64,000 nucleotides of DNA from Chondrus crispus (taxonomy: Eukaryota > Rhodophyta > Florideophyceae > Gigartinales > Gigartinaceae): assembly GCF_000350225.1 (NCBI RefSeq), contig NW_005179137.1, positions 79,160-143,159 of the forward strand. Reading direction: 5' to 3'. Position numbers and translations under genes: made by a program. This document shows, piece after piece, positions 1 to 10,300 of this stretch. Under the pieces are notes generated by a model. It saw only the letters and a list, made by a program, of their open reading frames with translations. It did no database searches and was not told the DNA's origin. Within the stretch, counting starts at the first letter, position 1, and each line of letters begins with the position of its first letter.

Positions 1-230
1 ACGGTTGCACTGTACAGTACAATCTGTGCATGTTTCATTTTCTCCGCCGGACACGTGTATGACCTCGACACATGTCCTCATTACACTGTCGGACGCGTAC
101 AGTACGCCTGCAGTCTTACAAAGTGTAGAACCTTGGTGGCGGGTGCCTGGCACGTGCCAAAGGTTTACAGCGTCCATGGAGTGCAGCACGGGTACAGCAG
201 GACACAAAGATACCGTTGCGCGAGTTTTGA

Positions 231-490
231 ATTCGTAAGGCAAAATGTGCACTGTTGTAATTGACAGTGGACAGGACCTCACGAGAGATTCAGATTCATA
301 AGGCAACGTGTGCGCTGTAAACAGTCCTTGCAGAATTGATTTGAATTCGTAAGGCAACGTGTGAGCTGTAAACGTGCCTTACGAATTTGTGCCACGCTGG
401 ATTTGGAATAGTAAGGGAATTTGTGCTTTGCTGTGCTTTGTTGTACTGCCTTACTAATTTCTCCGTCATGACAGTGGTAATTCGTAAGGC
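231..490 (+). promoter_or_regulatory. Iterated ATTCGTAAGG motif in LTR-A1
   Basis: Direct copies of ATTC(G/A)TAAGG or a close variant lie at 231-240, 294-303, 345-354, 407-416 and 479-488, and inverted copies near 377-387 and 455-465. LTR-B carries the related ATTAGTAAGGTG/ATTCGTAAGGTG (for example 3556-3567, 3682-3693, 3775-3786). They lie upstream of the TATA-like box, where U3 enhancer sites are expected. The binding factor is unknown. Confidence 0.6.
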
Positions 491-622
491 GGTTTTCTGT
501 TCTGTTTGTTGGGCCATCGCCAGTTTGGCTGAGTAGCAAGACGGGCACATGTGTTAGAGCCAATACATTTGTAGTATGTGTGTCGTAGTGTTTGGTAGTA
601 GAGTTCTAGAAGATTGCAGAAG

Positions 623-631
623 TGTATAAGT
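623..631 (+). promoter_or_regulatory. TATA-like core promoter of LTR-A1
   Basis: GTATAAGTA lies 102 bp before the LTR end. The same 9-mer lies 101-108 bp before the LTR end in B2 (3893-3901), B1 (40228-40236) and A2 (17501-17509, minus strand). The fixed word and spacing across otherwise different LTRs suggest it sets the transcription start, and therefore the U3/R border. Confidence 0.7.
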
Positions 632-733
632 AGTGCCAGAAGTTGGCGACTGAAAGTAAATCGGTACCCAATCCTTACACTTCACCTCATCAACCGTCCT
701 TGGAATCCCCTTCGCCCCGCTGACCTACCATTA

Positions 734-747
734 GGTTATGGGCCCAG
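734..747 (+). other. Primer-binding site (half-tRNA type, initiator tRNA-Met)
   Basis: GGTTATGGGCCCAG directly follows the LTR. Its complement, CTGGGCCCATAACC, is the anticodon stem-loop sequence (CAT anticodon) of eukaryotic initiator tRNA-Met, not the 3' acceptor end. This is the priming mode known for Drosophila copia, which uses a 5' half of initiator tRNA. The same 14-mer, with at most one change, sits next to every internal-region LTR in the window. Confidence 0.85.
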
Positions 748-1760
748 TTCAACGTTATTATTCCGCTGTGTGAGTGCTGGTTCTGAGTTTCTGCTGCCGT
801 TTTTGTGTTTGTTTCTGCTGTCGTTCTCGTTTTGGTCTCCGCTGTCGTTCTCGTTTTGGTTTCTGCTGTCGTTTCCGCCGCCGTTTTCATCGCCGCCGTC
901 GTTTGTTTTGTTCTATCGCGGTCTACTTGCTGTCGTTATCATCTTGGTCGTTCGTCTCCGTCTACCTGCTGTCGTTTCAACTTGGTGGATCTTCTTCGTG
1001 TCTGTTGCAGCTTGGTATTGGCAATCGTTGTGTGAGCTGTGGGTGTAGTCCCTAGTCGCCAACGTACCATATCAATCCAAGAAGACTGCCCTTCGATCAC
1101 GCCGGTGATCGTCGTAGCTGCCGATACCCTCGCTCTTGGTGAAAGGCTTGTGCCATTGGAAATCTGACTTGAGCGAGGGTCCGACCAAGAATCGTCGAGA
1201 GACGAAACACTGATCCTCGGGGAGGATCACAGTGTACTGGTCTAGTCGATCCGCACTCTGCCTTCGGGAGGTGCGTCGGCGGTGTGGGTAACGCTCTCGG
1301 TATTAGCCCTATAGGTACGACTTCGGTCCCCTGGGTGAAGAGAATACGTGCCTAAACACTGAACCTCTCACTATACATGTATAAGGTCGCGTACCTTGAT
1401 TAAGTTCGCACGGAAGAGGGTGACCCTAGGCGTGATTGTGAACAAATCACACGAGTACGACGAAGGCAGTTTCATTCTTGTGTGGGAAACCTCATTGGGG
1501 TAGTACCGTATTAAGTTTGGACAAGCCGATTTTGGTTGCAGGGACCGTTCGCAGTAGTGACCAAAAGTCCTGGTTCGTCTACAGGCAAAGTGTTGTGCTT
1601 ACTCGTGGCACGTTTGATTTAGTTCACAGTCGAAAGACCCGCACTGGCCGACATACAGGGGTAGCGCCCTAAGGCATTTTTAAGAAGAATACGCTTGTTC
1701 CACTCCGCCGGGAACAAGCACCAAGAACGTTTCCGAGTAATCGCTACAAACTTCTTATAC
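748..1760 (+). other. Long structured leader of family A element A#1
   Basis: The first 300 bp are pyrimidine-rich and made of degenerate CTGCTGTCGTTCTCGTTTTGG-like words. From about 1090 the leader is rich in inverted repeats. CGATCAC/GTGATCG lies at 1098-1115, ACCCTCGCTC pairs with GAGCGAGGGT (about 1126-1182), GATCCTC/GAGGATC lies near 1212-1229, and CTTGTTCC/GGAACAAG lies near 1693-1718. The structured part recurs at 46534-47176 (minus) and 48348-49109 (+). It probably holds packaging or translation signals; no full gene was found in it. Confidence 0.6.
1500..1672 (+). pseudogene. Broken copy of a short leader reading frame (possible integrase GPY/F-like remnant)
   Basis: This is the same stretch that in 48830-49021 and 46622-46819 reads through a peptide with GPFAVV ... 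KVVVL ... LVHSRKTR. Here a one-base deletion after AGGCAAAG shifts the frame. The pattern GPF-x-V ... VH-x2-R resembles the GPY/F module of some LTR-element integrases, but the match is weak and is inferred by eye. No ATG opens it. Confidence 0.3.
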
Positions 1761-1808
1761 GGGTGGGCTTGCCATTGTGTTGACTATCGGTTAACGGCTT
1801 GGGATCCC
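1761..1808 (+). promoter_or_regulatory. 48-bp leader block shared by families A and B
   Basis: The block runs from GGGTGGGCTTGCCATTG to GGCTTGGGATCCC. It recurs just before gag in every intact leader of both families: 11543-11590, about 21481-21528, 28476-28523, 36184-36231, 46486-46533, 49110-49157 and 57023-57070. The leaders on either side are otherwise different. It has no common reading frame and ends a few dozen bases before the gag ATG, so an RNA packaging, dimerisation or translation signal is likely. Confidence 0.7.
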
Positions 1809-1821
1809 GGAACAGAAGACC

Positions 1822-2740
1822 TTGTATACTCGAAGGGTACATCCATTCGGCGAAATGGATGACCAAAGCTATGGATCGGTCAGAATCGAGAAGCTGACGG
1901 CATCCAACTCTTACATCTGGAAGCAGAAAATCCAGCTACTGCTTGCTCTCCGAGATGTCGATCAATACGTTTTTGATGATATCTCGGAGAATGCGACGTC
2001 AGATGACCGGAGAAAATGGATCCGTGGTGACGCAAAAGCAAAGGCAGTCATCGGACTCACGCTTTCTGATGACTACTTGCAACATGTGCGAGGGTGTAGC
2101 AGTGCGAAAGAGACATGGGAAGCAATTCTGAAAGTGTTTGAGCGCCATACTTTGCTCAACAAACTTGCCGCCCGTCGCGACTTTTACACTGTATCCATGG
2201 TCCCATCCGAGAAAGTGCTCGTGTTCATCAATCGTGTGAAGCAACTTGCTGCCAGATTGCAGTCAATGAGTGTTGAGATTGACGATAAAGAAATTGCAAT
2301 GGCTGTGTTGAATGGCTTGCCTCCACGATTCGATAACCTGATTGTTGCTCTTGACGCACTTGGCAATGAAGATAAAGTGTTTGGACTCGAGTTTGTGAAG
2401 AGTCGTCTGCTGCAAGAAGAACAACGACAAAGCATGAAGACCGCTTCTGCTTCATCACCACATGCACCTGCACTGGTCAATCGTATGCCTATTCGACGCG
2501 ATATGAAATGTACGAATTGCAATAGACATGGGCATACTGCAGCGCGTTGCTGGGGCAAGGACGTGAATGGGCGCCGACCTGCACCGCCAGATGGCTTTCG
2601 GTCACGCAACACTGGCTTAAAGCCAAGTGCATTTTTTTCTCGAGATGACAATTCCACTGCTGCCTTTGCGGAGAGTGACTTTACTTGCTTGCTTTCGACT
2701 TCCACTCTAGGAAAGAGGGCTGCAAACGCAAGGTCATGGC
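1822..2740 (+). pseudogene. Family A gag-pol A#1, part 1: Gag and zinc knuckle
   Basis: This is the N-terminal part of a copia polyprotein. It has a Gag region (TASN-YIWKQKIQLLLALRD motif from about residue 26) and a zinc knuckle C-x2-C-x4-H-x4-C at residues 230-243. The true start may be the internal Met 12 (MDDQS), which aligns with MEDQ of family B. An LTR-B2 interrupts it at 2741, just before the protease DSG. The frame resumes at 4010, 37472 and 40613. Across those joins there is one further 1-bp deletion near 37888, so the copy is dead. Confidence 0.9.
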
Positions 2741-4004
2741 TATTGAAAATGTGCGACCACATGCTGTTATCTGAAAAGGTCAAAATCAAGTGACACATGT
2801 ACATGACTGCACAGTCCGGGCGCTCTTACCCATATCACGACATGACACGTGTAAAATCCCAGATTTTGGGGTTCTGGGGACGAAAGTGGCCTCTCCGAGG
2901 GTCATGCAAATTTGCATAGTTTTGCCAAGTGGAACCTTGGCCCGTAGCACTATAGACTACACAGGAAATACTGAAATTCTATTGGCCCTCAGGTCTAATG
3001 CTGCAAATCTATTGGTCGAGCGTTGTCTACGTGTGCGTCATTGGCCTTGTGATGTACTTTAAATGGCCTGTATATGCCATAATTACGTTGTTTTGGGGGT
3101 TTCAAGTGGTTTGCCATGGTTGTAATGGGTAATTGCATGGGGCCCCCGGGCGGGACACATGTATGCTGTGTACACATTTACACGTCGCCAGGTGGATTCG
3201 TGTACGTACACATGTACACGCATCCAGGTGTATGCACATGAGGGTTTACAGTTTTACAGTGTCAGACTGTTTGCGATCCTGCGCGTGTCCGAGTACAGTA
3301 CATGTGAATCAAAAGTACAACAAGTACTTGTGGCGAGAGGAATACAGTTGTGCGATTATTCTGTGTACGCGTCACGCTGTATGCGAGTCTTGCGTGAGCA
3401 TGCGCCGTTGCACTGTGCTCTCGTCATGGTGCGCCGTTGGATGCAAGTTCATGACAGTACTCGTGTGATTTACATGTATTCTCATGTGAGTTGTGTAGAA
3501 AGTCTGGATGCACATTGTTATAACTTGCCATAATTATCTGACAGTGCTTGGCGAAATTAGTAAGGTGAGAAACAAGGATACGTATGGCGATTGTGATATG
3601 AAAGACGTTTGCGTTGTTGGAAATAGACAAGTGCCAAGTTGTTCGTTGCACAACAATGAAGTCTGGCATGACTGGATGCAGATTAGTAAGGTGTGAAACA
3701 GTTGCATGCATAGGGCCATGGTTTAAAGTCATTTGGAATGTGTAGAAATAGTTGTGAGCTAATAGTTACGAATCGATTCGTAAGGTGGAAATCGAACAGT
3801 ATGGTCGGGCCACAAGAGGACCGCGCTTGGTCGCGCATAGTAGAGTATGGTTTACTGGGAGTCGGAGTAGAGCGATAGTGTAGCACTCGAAGTGTATAAG
3901 TATCGCAGGAAAACGGCTTCAAAGTAAACCTCGGTACCAACTCCTTCACTCACACACATCAACCTGCCTTCCTTCTTTCCCTTGCCCCTCCGAACCTACC
4001 TTTA
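2741..4004 (+). mobile_element. Solo LTR-B2 inside A#1 gag-pol
   Basis: This 1264-bp LTR starts TATTGAAAATG and ends CTACCTTTA. The flanks are ATGGC (2736-2740) and ATGAC (4005-4009), a 5-bp TSD with one change. No primer-binding site or internal region follows, so it is a solo LTR. It is a near-identical inverted copy of 5015-6279. Short open frames inside it recur in every B2 copy only because the LTRs are nearly identical; they do not look like genes. Confidence 0.95.
2904..2917. promoter_or_regulatory. Perfect 14-bp palindrome ATGCAAATTTGCAT in LTR-B2
   Basis: The palindrome occurs once in each LTR-B of both subtypes (for example 39249-39262 in B1), within the presumed U3. The B1 copy at 54796-56046 carries a variant (TTTGCACA). 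ACACGTGT-type G-boxes flank it. A dimeric regulator site is a reasonable guess. Confidence 0.5.
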
Positions 4005-4009
4005 ATGAC

Positions 4010-4851
4010 TTGTCGATTCCGGTTGCAGCGCTCACATTACGTTTGATCGCTCTTTGTTCGTTACGTATGAACAGATGCAATCTGGATCAGTCGAGATGGG
4101 CACGAAGGCTAGAGCTAATGTCGCTGGTCGCGGCGAGGTAGAATTCATGTTGAACGTCAACGGTAGTCCCCATCCTTGCAAATTGTCAAACGTTTTGCAT
4201 GTCCCTGATTTCGGATACTCGCTACTGTCTGTTTGCCAAATGGTTTCGAAGGGTTTGCAAGTATCATTTGAAAATGAGAAATGCCGCGTTACTGCAGGAC
4301 CAACTGTAGTTGCTACAGCGAGTCAAGTTGGGGATTTGTACATACTTGACGTCATGAATGAATCCTTTTCTGCTCACGTAGTTACCCTTCAGACGCTACA
4401 TGAACGCATGGCCCATGTTAATGTACAAGGAATCGCATCAATGATTCACAATAATGTGGTAAGTGGCATCAACGTTCGTCAAAGCGATGTCATCAGTGCA
4501 ATGAATCCGAAGTCTGACAATCACCCTCTCATTTGTCCTGCGTGTGTGTTCGGGAAAGCAACGCGATCAGTAATCCCAAAACAGCGATCATCGTCTCGAG
4601 CAAAGAACTGTCTTGACTTGGTACATTCTGACGTTTGCGGTCCGCTCGAAGTACAGTCCATTGGTGGTTCGAGATACTTTATTACATTTGTAGATGATCA
4701 CTCGAACTGGGTAGTTGTGTACACGATGAGAAATAAATCTGAGGCGTTTGCAAAATACAAGTTGTATGAAAAGTTGGCTCAAACCCACACTGGTCGCAAA
4801 GTAAAGGTGCTTCGCACTGATCGAGGGGGAGAGTACTTGTGGACGGAATTC
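4010..4851 (+). pseudogene. Family A gag-pol A#1, part 2: protease and integrase core
   Basis: The frame resumes with the protease motif VDSGCSAHIT, then the GAG-pre-integrase zinc site (H-x4-H ... CPACVFGKATRS), then the integrase core with VHSDVCGP (first Asp) and LRTDRGGEY (second Asp). It is cut at 4851 by the 32.6-kb insertion, inside TEF of the sequence that follows GGEYL. One nearby codon differs from the sister copy (LWTEF against LSTEF). Confidence 0.92.
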
Positions 4852-7372
4852 TAATGGTAGGTTCGGAGGGGCAAGGGAAAGAAGGAGGGCAGGTTGATGT
4901 GTGTGAGTGAAGGAGTTGGTACCGAGGTTTACTTGGAGCCGTCATTCAGCGATACTTATACACTTTGAGTGTTACACTATCCCATTACTTTGGCACCTGG
5001 TAAACCGTACTCACTAATGGTAGGTTCGGAGGGGCAAGGGAAAGAAAGGAGGGCAGGTTGATGTGTGTGAGTGAAGGAGTTAGTGCCGAGGTTTACTTTG
5101 AAGCCGTTTTCCTGCGATACTTATACACTTCGAGTGCTACACTATCGCTCTACTCCGACTCCCAGTAAACCATACTCTACTATGCGCGACCAAGCGCGGT
5201 CCTCTTGTGGCCCGACCATACTGTTCGATTTCCACCTTACGAATCGATTCGTAACTATTAGCTCACAACTATTTCTACACATTCCAAATGACTTTAAACC
5301 ATGGCCCTATGCATGCAACTGTTTCACACCTTACTAATCTGCATCCAGTCATGCCAGACTTCATTGTTGTGCAACGAACAACTTGGCACTTGTCTATTTC
5401 CAACAACGCAAACGTCTTTCATATCACAATCGCCATACGTATCCTTGTTTCTCACCTTACTAATTTCGCCAAGCACTGTCAGATAATTATGGCAAGTTAT
5501 AACAATGTGCATCCAGACTTTCTACACAACTCACATGAGAATACATGTAAATCACACGAGTACTGTCATGAACTTGCATCCAACGGCGCACCATGACGAG
5601 AGCACAGTGCAACGGCGCATGCTCACGCAAGACTCGCATACAGCGTGACGCGTACACAGAATAATCGCACAACTGTATTCCTCTCGCCACAAGTACTTGT
5701 TGTACTTTTGATTCACATGTACTGTACTCGGACACGCGCAGGATCGCAAACAGTCTGACACTGTAAAACTGTAAACCCTCATGTGCATACACCTGGATGC
5801 GTGTACATGTGTACGTACACGAATCCACCTGGCGACGTGTAAATGTGTACACAGCATACATGTGTCCCGCCCGGGGGCCCCATGCAATTACCCATTACAA
5901 CCATGGCAAACCACTTGAAACCCCCAAAACAACGTAATTATGGCATATACAGGCCATTTAAAGTACATCACAAGGCCAATGACGCACACGTGGACAACAC
6001 TCGACCAATAGATTTGCAGCATTAGACCTGAGGGCCAATAGAATTGCAGTATTTCCTGTGTAGTCTATAGTGCTACGGGCCAAGGTTCCACTTGGCAAAA
6101 CTATGCAAATTTGCATGACCCTCCGAGAAGCCACTTTCGTCCCCGGAACCCCAAAATCTGGGATTTTACACGTGTCATGTCGTGATATGGGTAAGAGTGC
6201 CCGGACCGTGCAGTCATGTACACGTGGCACTCCATTTTGACCTTTTCAGATAACAGCATGTGGTCGCACATTTTCAATACTCACCATATGCACGACCAAG
6301 CGCGGTCCTCTTCTGGCCCGTCCACACTGTTCTATTTCCACCTTACGAATTGACTATTGACTATCAGTGCACAACAGTTTCTACACATTTCGAGTGACTG
6401 TAAACCATGGCCCTATGCATGCAATCGTTTCACACCTTACTAATCTGCATCCAGACATGACAGAATATATTCTTGCACAATGAACAACTTGGCATCTCTC
6501 TATTTCCAACAACGCAAAGTCCTGTCTTATCTCAGTCCCCATACATGCCCTTGTTTCGTACCTTACTAATTTCGGTACACACTGCCAGACAACTATCATG
6601 GATAGCAACAATGTGCATCCAGACTTTCTACACATCTCACGTGATATCCGATGTGAATCACACGAGTACTGTCATCAACTTGCATCCAACGGCGCACCAT
6701 AACGAGAGCACAGTACAACGTCGCATGCTGACGAGAGTGTAGTACACCGGCGCATGCTGATGCAAGGGTCGCATACAGCGTGACGCGTACACTGAATACT
6801 CACGTAAGTACATGTCTCTTGCGAGAAATACTTGTTGTACTTTTAATTCACATGTACTGTGCTCGGACACGCGCCGGACCGTATGTAGGCGACGTGTACA
6901 AGTGTACGTACACGCAGCAACCTGGCGATGTGTACATGTGTACACGGCACACAAGTGTCCAGCGCCAAGGCCACACGTAATTACCCATTACAACCATGGT
7001 GAACAACTTGAAACCCCCAAAATGATGTAATTAAAACGTATACCGCTCATTCAAGATATATCACCAGCATGACTGCATATAAGTGGACAATAACAGACCA
7101 ATAGAATTGCAGCATTCGAACCGACACGCAATAGATTTGCAGTATTGCCTGTGTAGCCCTATAACGGTCCGGGCCAAATGCAAAATTTCGGCATTTATGC
7201 AAATTTGCATAACCCTCCAAAAGTCCACTTTCGTCCCCAGAACCCCAAAATCTGAGACTTTACACGTGTCATGTGGTGATATGGGGTGAGGGTCCGGACC
7301 GTCGAGTCATGTACACGTGTCACTCGATTTTGCACTTTCCAGATAACAGCATGTGGTCGCACATTTTCAATA
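4852..7372 (-). mobile_element. 3' LTR (subtype B1) of B#1, interrupted by a solo LTR-B2
   Basis: The LTR consists of 4852-5014 plus 6285-7372 (163 + 1088 = 1251 bp), equal in length to the uninterrupted B1 copies at 39087-40337 and 54796-56046. On the minus strand it starts TATTGAAAATG next to the polypurine tract. Its outer end is flanked by the AATTC duplication. Confidence 0.93.
5015..6279 (-). mobile_element. Solo LTR-B2 nested in LTR-B1
   Basis: This 1265-bp LTR is flanked by CTCAC on both sides (5010-5014 and 6280-6284), a perfect 5-bp TSD. It is inverted relative to the solo LTR at 2741-4004. The right-hand junction (LTR-B2 followed by CTCACCATATGC) recurs at 13987/13988 and 30920/30921, which marks those as descendants of the same nested insertion. 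Confidence 0.95.
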
Positions 7373-7383
7373 CCTCCCCTCGA
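7373..7383 (-). other. Polypurine tract of family B element B#1
   Basis: On the minus strand GATCGAGGGGAGG directly precedes the LTR start TATTGAAAATG. It overlaps the end of the gag-pol frame. It is the plus-strand primer of reverse transcription. Family A has the close variant GATCGAGGGGGAG. Confidence 0.85.
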
Positions 7384-10300
7384 TCACATGCTTTGGGCAG
7401 CTTTGCACTCGGAAAGCCCAACCATGCCCACGAACTTTTCAAACAGCACGCCACCAAGTGGTTTGGTCAGCATATCGGCTGGCATTTCTGTTGTCGGACA
7501 ATGGTACAATGTGACCAGTTTTCGCTGCACCGCATCTCGGACAAAATGATACGTAATATCAATGTGCTTGTTCCGACGATTTGTAGATTCGTTCTGAGTA
7601 AACGCAATCGTACCAGCGTTGTCACATCCAACGCGAATTGTTGGATCCGAATTCGCACCAAGTACATCGGCATGGAAGCGTCGAAGCCACGCGGCCTCTT
7701 TGCATGCTTCACTGAGTGCGATGTATTCTGCCTCACAAGTAGACTTTGCAACTACTGTTTGTTTCCGGGAAGCCCAACTGATAGGCCCATCACAAAGCTT
7801 GAACACGTACCCACTCGTCGATTTTCGTGATTCAAGGCATCCACCCCAATCTGCGTCGCTATACCCATGAAGTTCCGTACCAAGATCATCTTTACCAAAC
7901 ACTATTCCAAGATGCTGGGACCCACGCAAGTATCTCAAAACACGTTTCACACCTGACCAGTGCGACTCGTGAGGGTCGGCACAGTGTTGAGATAACTTTC
8001 CAATGGCAAACGCAATATCGGGGCGGGTCCCAACCATTAGGAACATTAGACATCCAATGGCCTGACGATATGGTTCAAAGCATGGGTTGTCATCAGTGCC
8101 AGTTTCCGCAACTTGCATTGTGACATGTCGAGACTGTTCCATCGGAGTAACGCAAGGATTGCATGCCGACATTTTGAACCGTTTCAGTACTGCTTGGGCA
8201 TACTTCGACTGTGTGACGGTCAGGACGTGTTTAGAACGTATACGGTCGATCTCTAGACCAATACAAGTCTTTGCCTCGCCAAGGTCTTTCATATCGAATC
8301 GTTTGTTGAGTTCATTTTTCATCCATAATATGGCCTCCAAGTCACTTCCAGCTAGCAGCAGATCGTCCACGTACAACGCGATAATCATGATGACATTGCC
8401 TTGACGTCGAATGTAAAGACATGGGTCGCTGCGTGTAGTGTTGAAACCAAGTTCAGTGATCAGAAACTCATCGATCTTACTATGCCATTGGCGATGGGCT
8501 TGCTTAAGACCATAGATTGCTTTCAAAAGTTTACACACCGAATCAGGTTTGACTTTGTCGATGCATCCTTCAGGTTGCTCCATGTAGATTTCTTCGTGAA
8601 GGTCACCGTTGAGGAAGGCAGTCACCACGTCCATCTGATGCAGCTCAAGGTCAAAGTGCGCAACCAGTGCCAGCAGCAGACGGATAGTTGTGAACTTGAT
8701 GACAGGGGCGAAAGTTTCAGTGTAATCGATGCCTTCTACTTGTTGAAAGCCTCGTGCCACAAGACGTCCCTTTGCAGTTTCGACCAATTTTCCGGACTCG
8801 TCAGGAAGTTGCTTCACTCCGAAAACCCACCTGGACGTCAGGACGTTTGATGCTTGAGATCTTGGAACAAGTGTCCATGTTTTGTTTTTGTGTTGTGAAG
8901 CAAGTTCTTTGTCGATGCCCTTCTGCCAGAAGCGAGCTTTTGGAGAACCCATAGCTTGCTTGTACGAGTTTGGGATTTCCGTTATCACATGGGCGTGGCT
9001 AAGGAGTCCAGCAGTCACCAAAGCTGCTGCCCACCACGCCCCAGGGGTTTTGCGAATGCGAGTGGACCGACGGAGATTAGTTGGCGGATCAATCGTTTCT
9101 TCCTCAACTACGTGTTGCTCAACTGTTTCGGTAGTTTCGTCCTCCCCTGCAGTTGGGGAGGAGTTGGAGGATTCATCAGAGTCTTGTTGTTCATCCGGCG
9201 ATGATGCTTCTGATGCCACTGCATCATTTTCTGCAACTTCCTCATCGATGTTCAAGTTGATTGTGTCATCATCAGTTGTAGCCTCCTCGTTTGTATCCAT
9301 CGGTTCACCAGATTTGCCTCCCGTGGACTCGTCAAAAGTAACATCTCTGGATACGATCACTTTGTGCAAATCACCATCCCACAACTTGTAAGCTTTCGTA
9401 TTTTCAGCATGCCCCAGAAACATTGCCTCCTTTGCACGGGCGTCAAGTTTCTGGATGTTGTGTTTTGGTAATGTATACCAACACTTTGAACCGAAAACAC
9501 GCAAATGACCAACATTTGGCACAGATTTCATCCATAAGTGGTAGGGGGTCATCTTGGGGGGAATGGCACCTGACGTGACTCGATTTCGAACGTACACTGC
9601 ATTGGCAAGTGCTTCTGCCCAGAACCCCTTTGTAACTTTCTTGTGCGCTAGCATAGAGCGCACCAAGTTTACCAAAGTTCTGTTCAGTCGTTCGGCGACG
9701 CCATTTTGCTCCGGTGTGTACGCGGTCGTCATTTGATGCTGAGTACCATTTGCAATCAGAAAAGACTTAAACTCCGTGGACAGATACTCACCACCTCGAT
9801 CGGTGCGAAGCACTTTGATCTTGCGACCAGTGTGAGTCTGAGCAAGTTGTGCAAACATTTTGTATCGTTCAAATGCTTCTGATTTATGGTGCATAGGGTA
9901 CACTACTGACCAGTTTGAGTGATCATCTATGAAGGTAATGAAGTACTTGGCACCACCAATGGACTGCACCTCTAAGGGGCCACAAACATCAGAGTGAACT
10001 AAGTCTAGACAGAAGTATGCTCGCCTCGAGGACCGCTCTTTTGGGATCATAGATCGAGTGGCTTTGCCGTAGACGCACGCAGAACATTTTTCAGAGATGC
10101 AATCATTGTCAGTATTGTTGATTTTGTTAGCCTCATTACCAAGTAGTTTGACTCCACTTACCACATTGTCACGAATCATCGAAGCAATACCTTGAGAATG
10201 CACATGTGCAAAGCGCTCATGCCACGTTTGCAGGGTGGCAGCATGTGCAGATCCGATGTCACTGACGATGTCGACAACGTAAAGTTCTCCAACCAATGTC

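Larger units (their letters stand above)
1..733 (+). mobile_element. 5' LTR (subtype A1) of family A element A#1, cut by window start
   Basis: The sequence matches the 3' LTR at 53322-54258 from about 200 bp inside that LTR to its end, so the first part lies outside the window. It ends in ACCTACCATTA directly before the primer-binding site. It carries iterated ATTCGTAAGG motifs, a TATA-like box and GTACAGTAC / ACACGTGT words also found in the other LTRs. It is the promoter end of the family A element that is later interrupted by three insertions. Confidence 0.9.

Noticed and set aside
1090..1760. Ribosomal RNA fragment in the structured leader
   Set aside because: None of the universally conserved rRNA sequences is present, and the stretch recurs only within family A leaders.
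3159..3949. Open frames of 88-124 codons inside LTR-B, repeated at all LTR-B2 copies
   Set aside because: They recur only because the LTRs are near-identical. They lie in promoter sequence on either strand and have no domain.
8882..9391. 169-codon + strand frame (Ser/Val-rich), seen opposite every family B gag-pol
   Set aside because: It is the antisense shadow of the acidic linker between integrase and reverse transcriptase.
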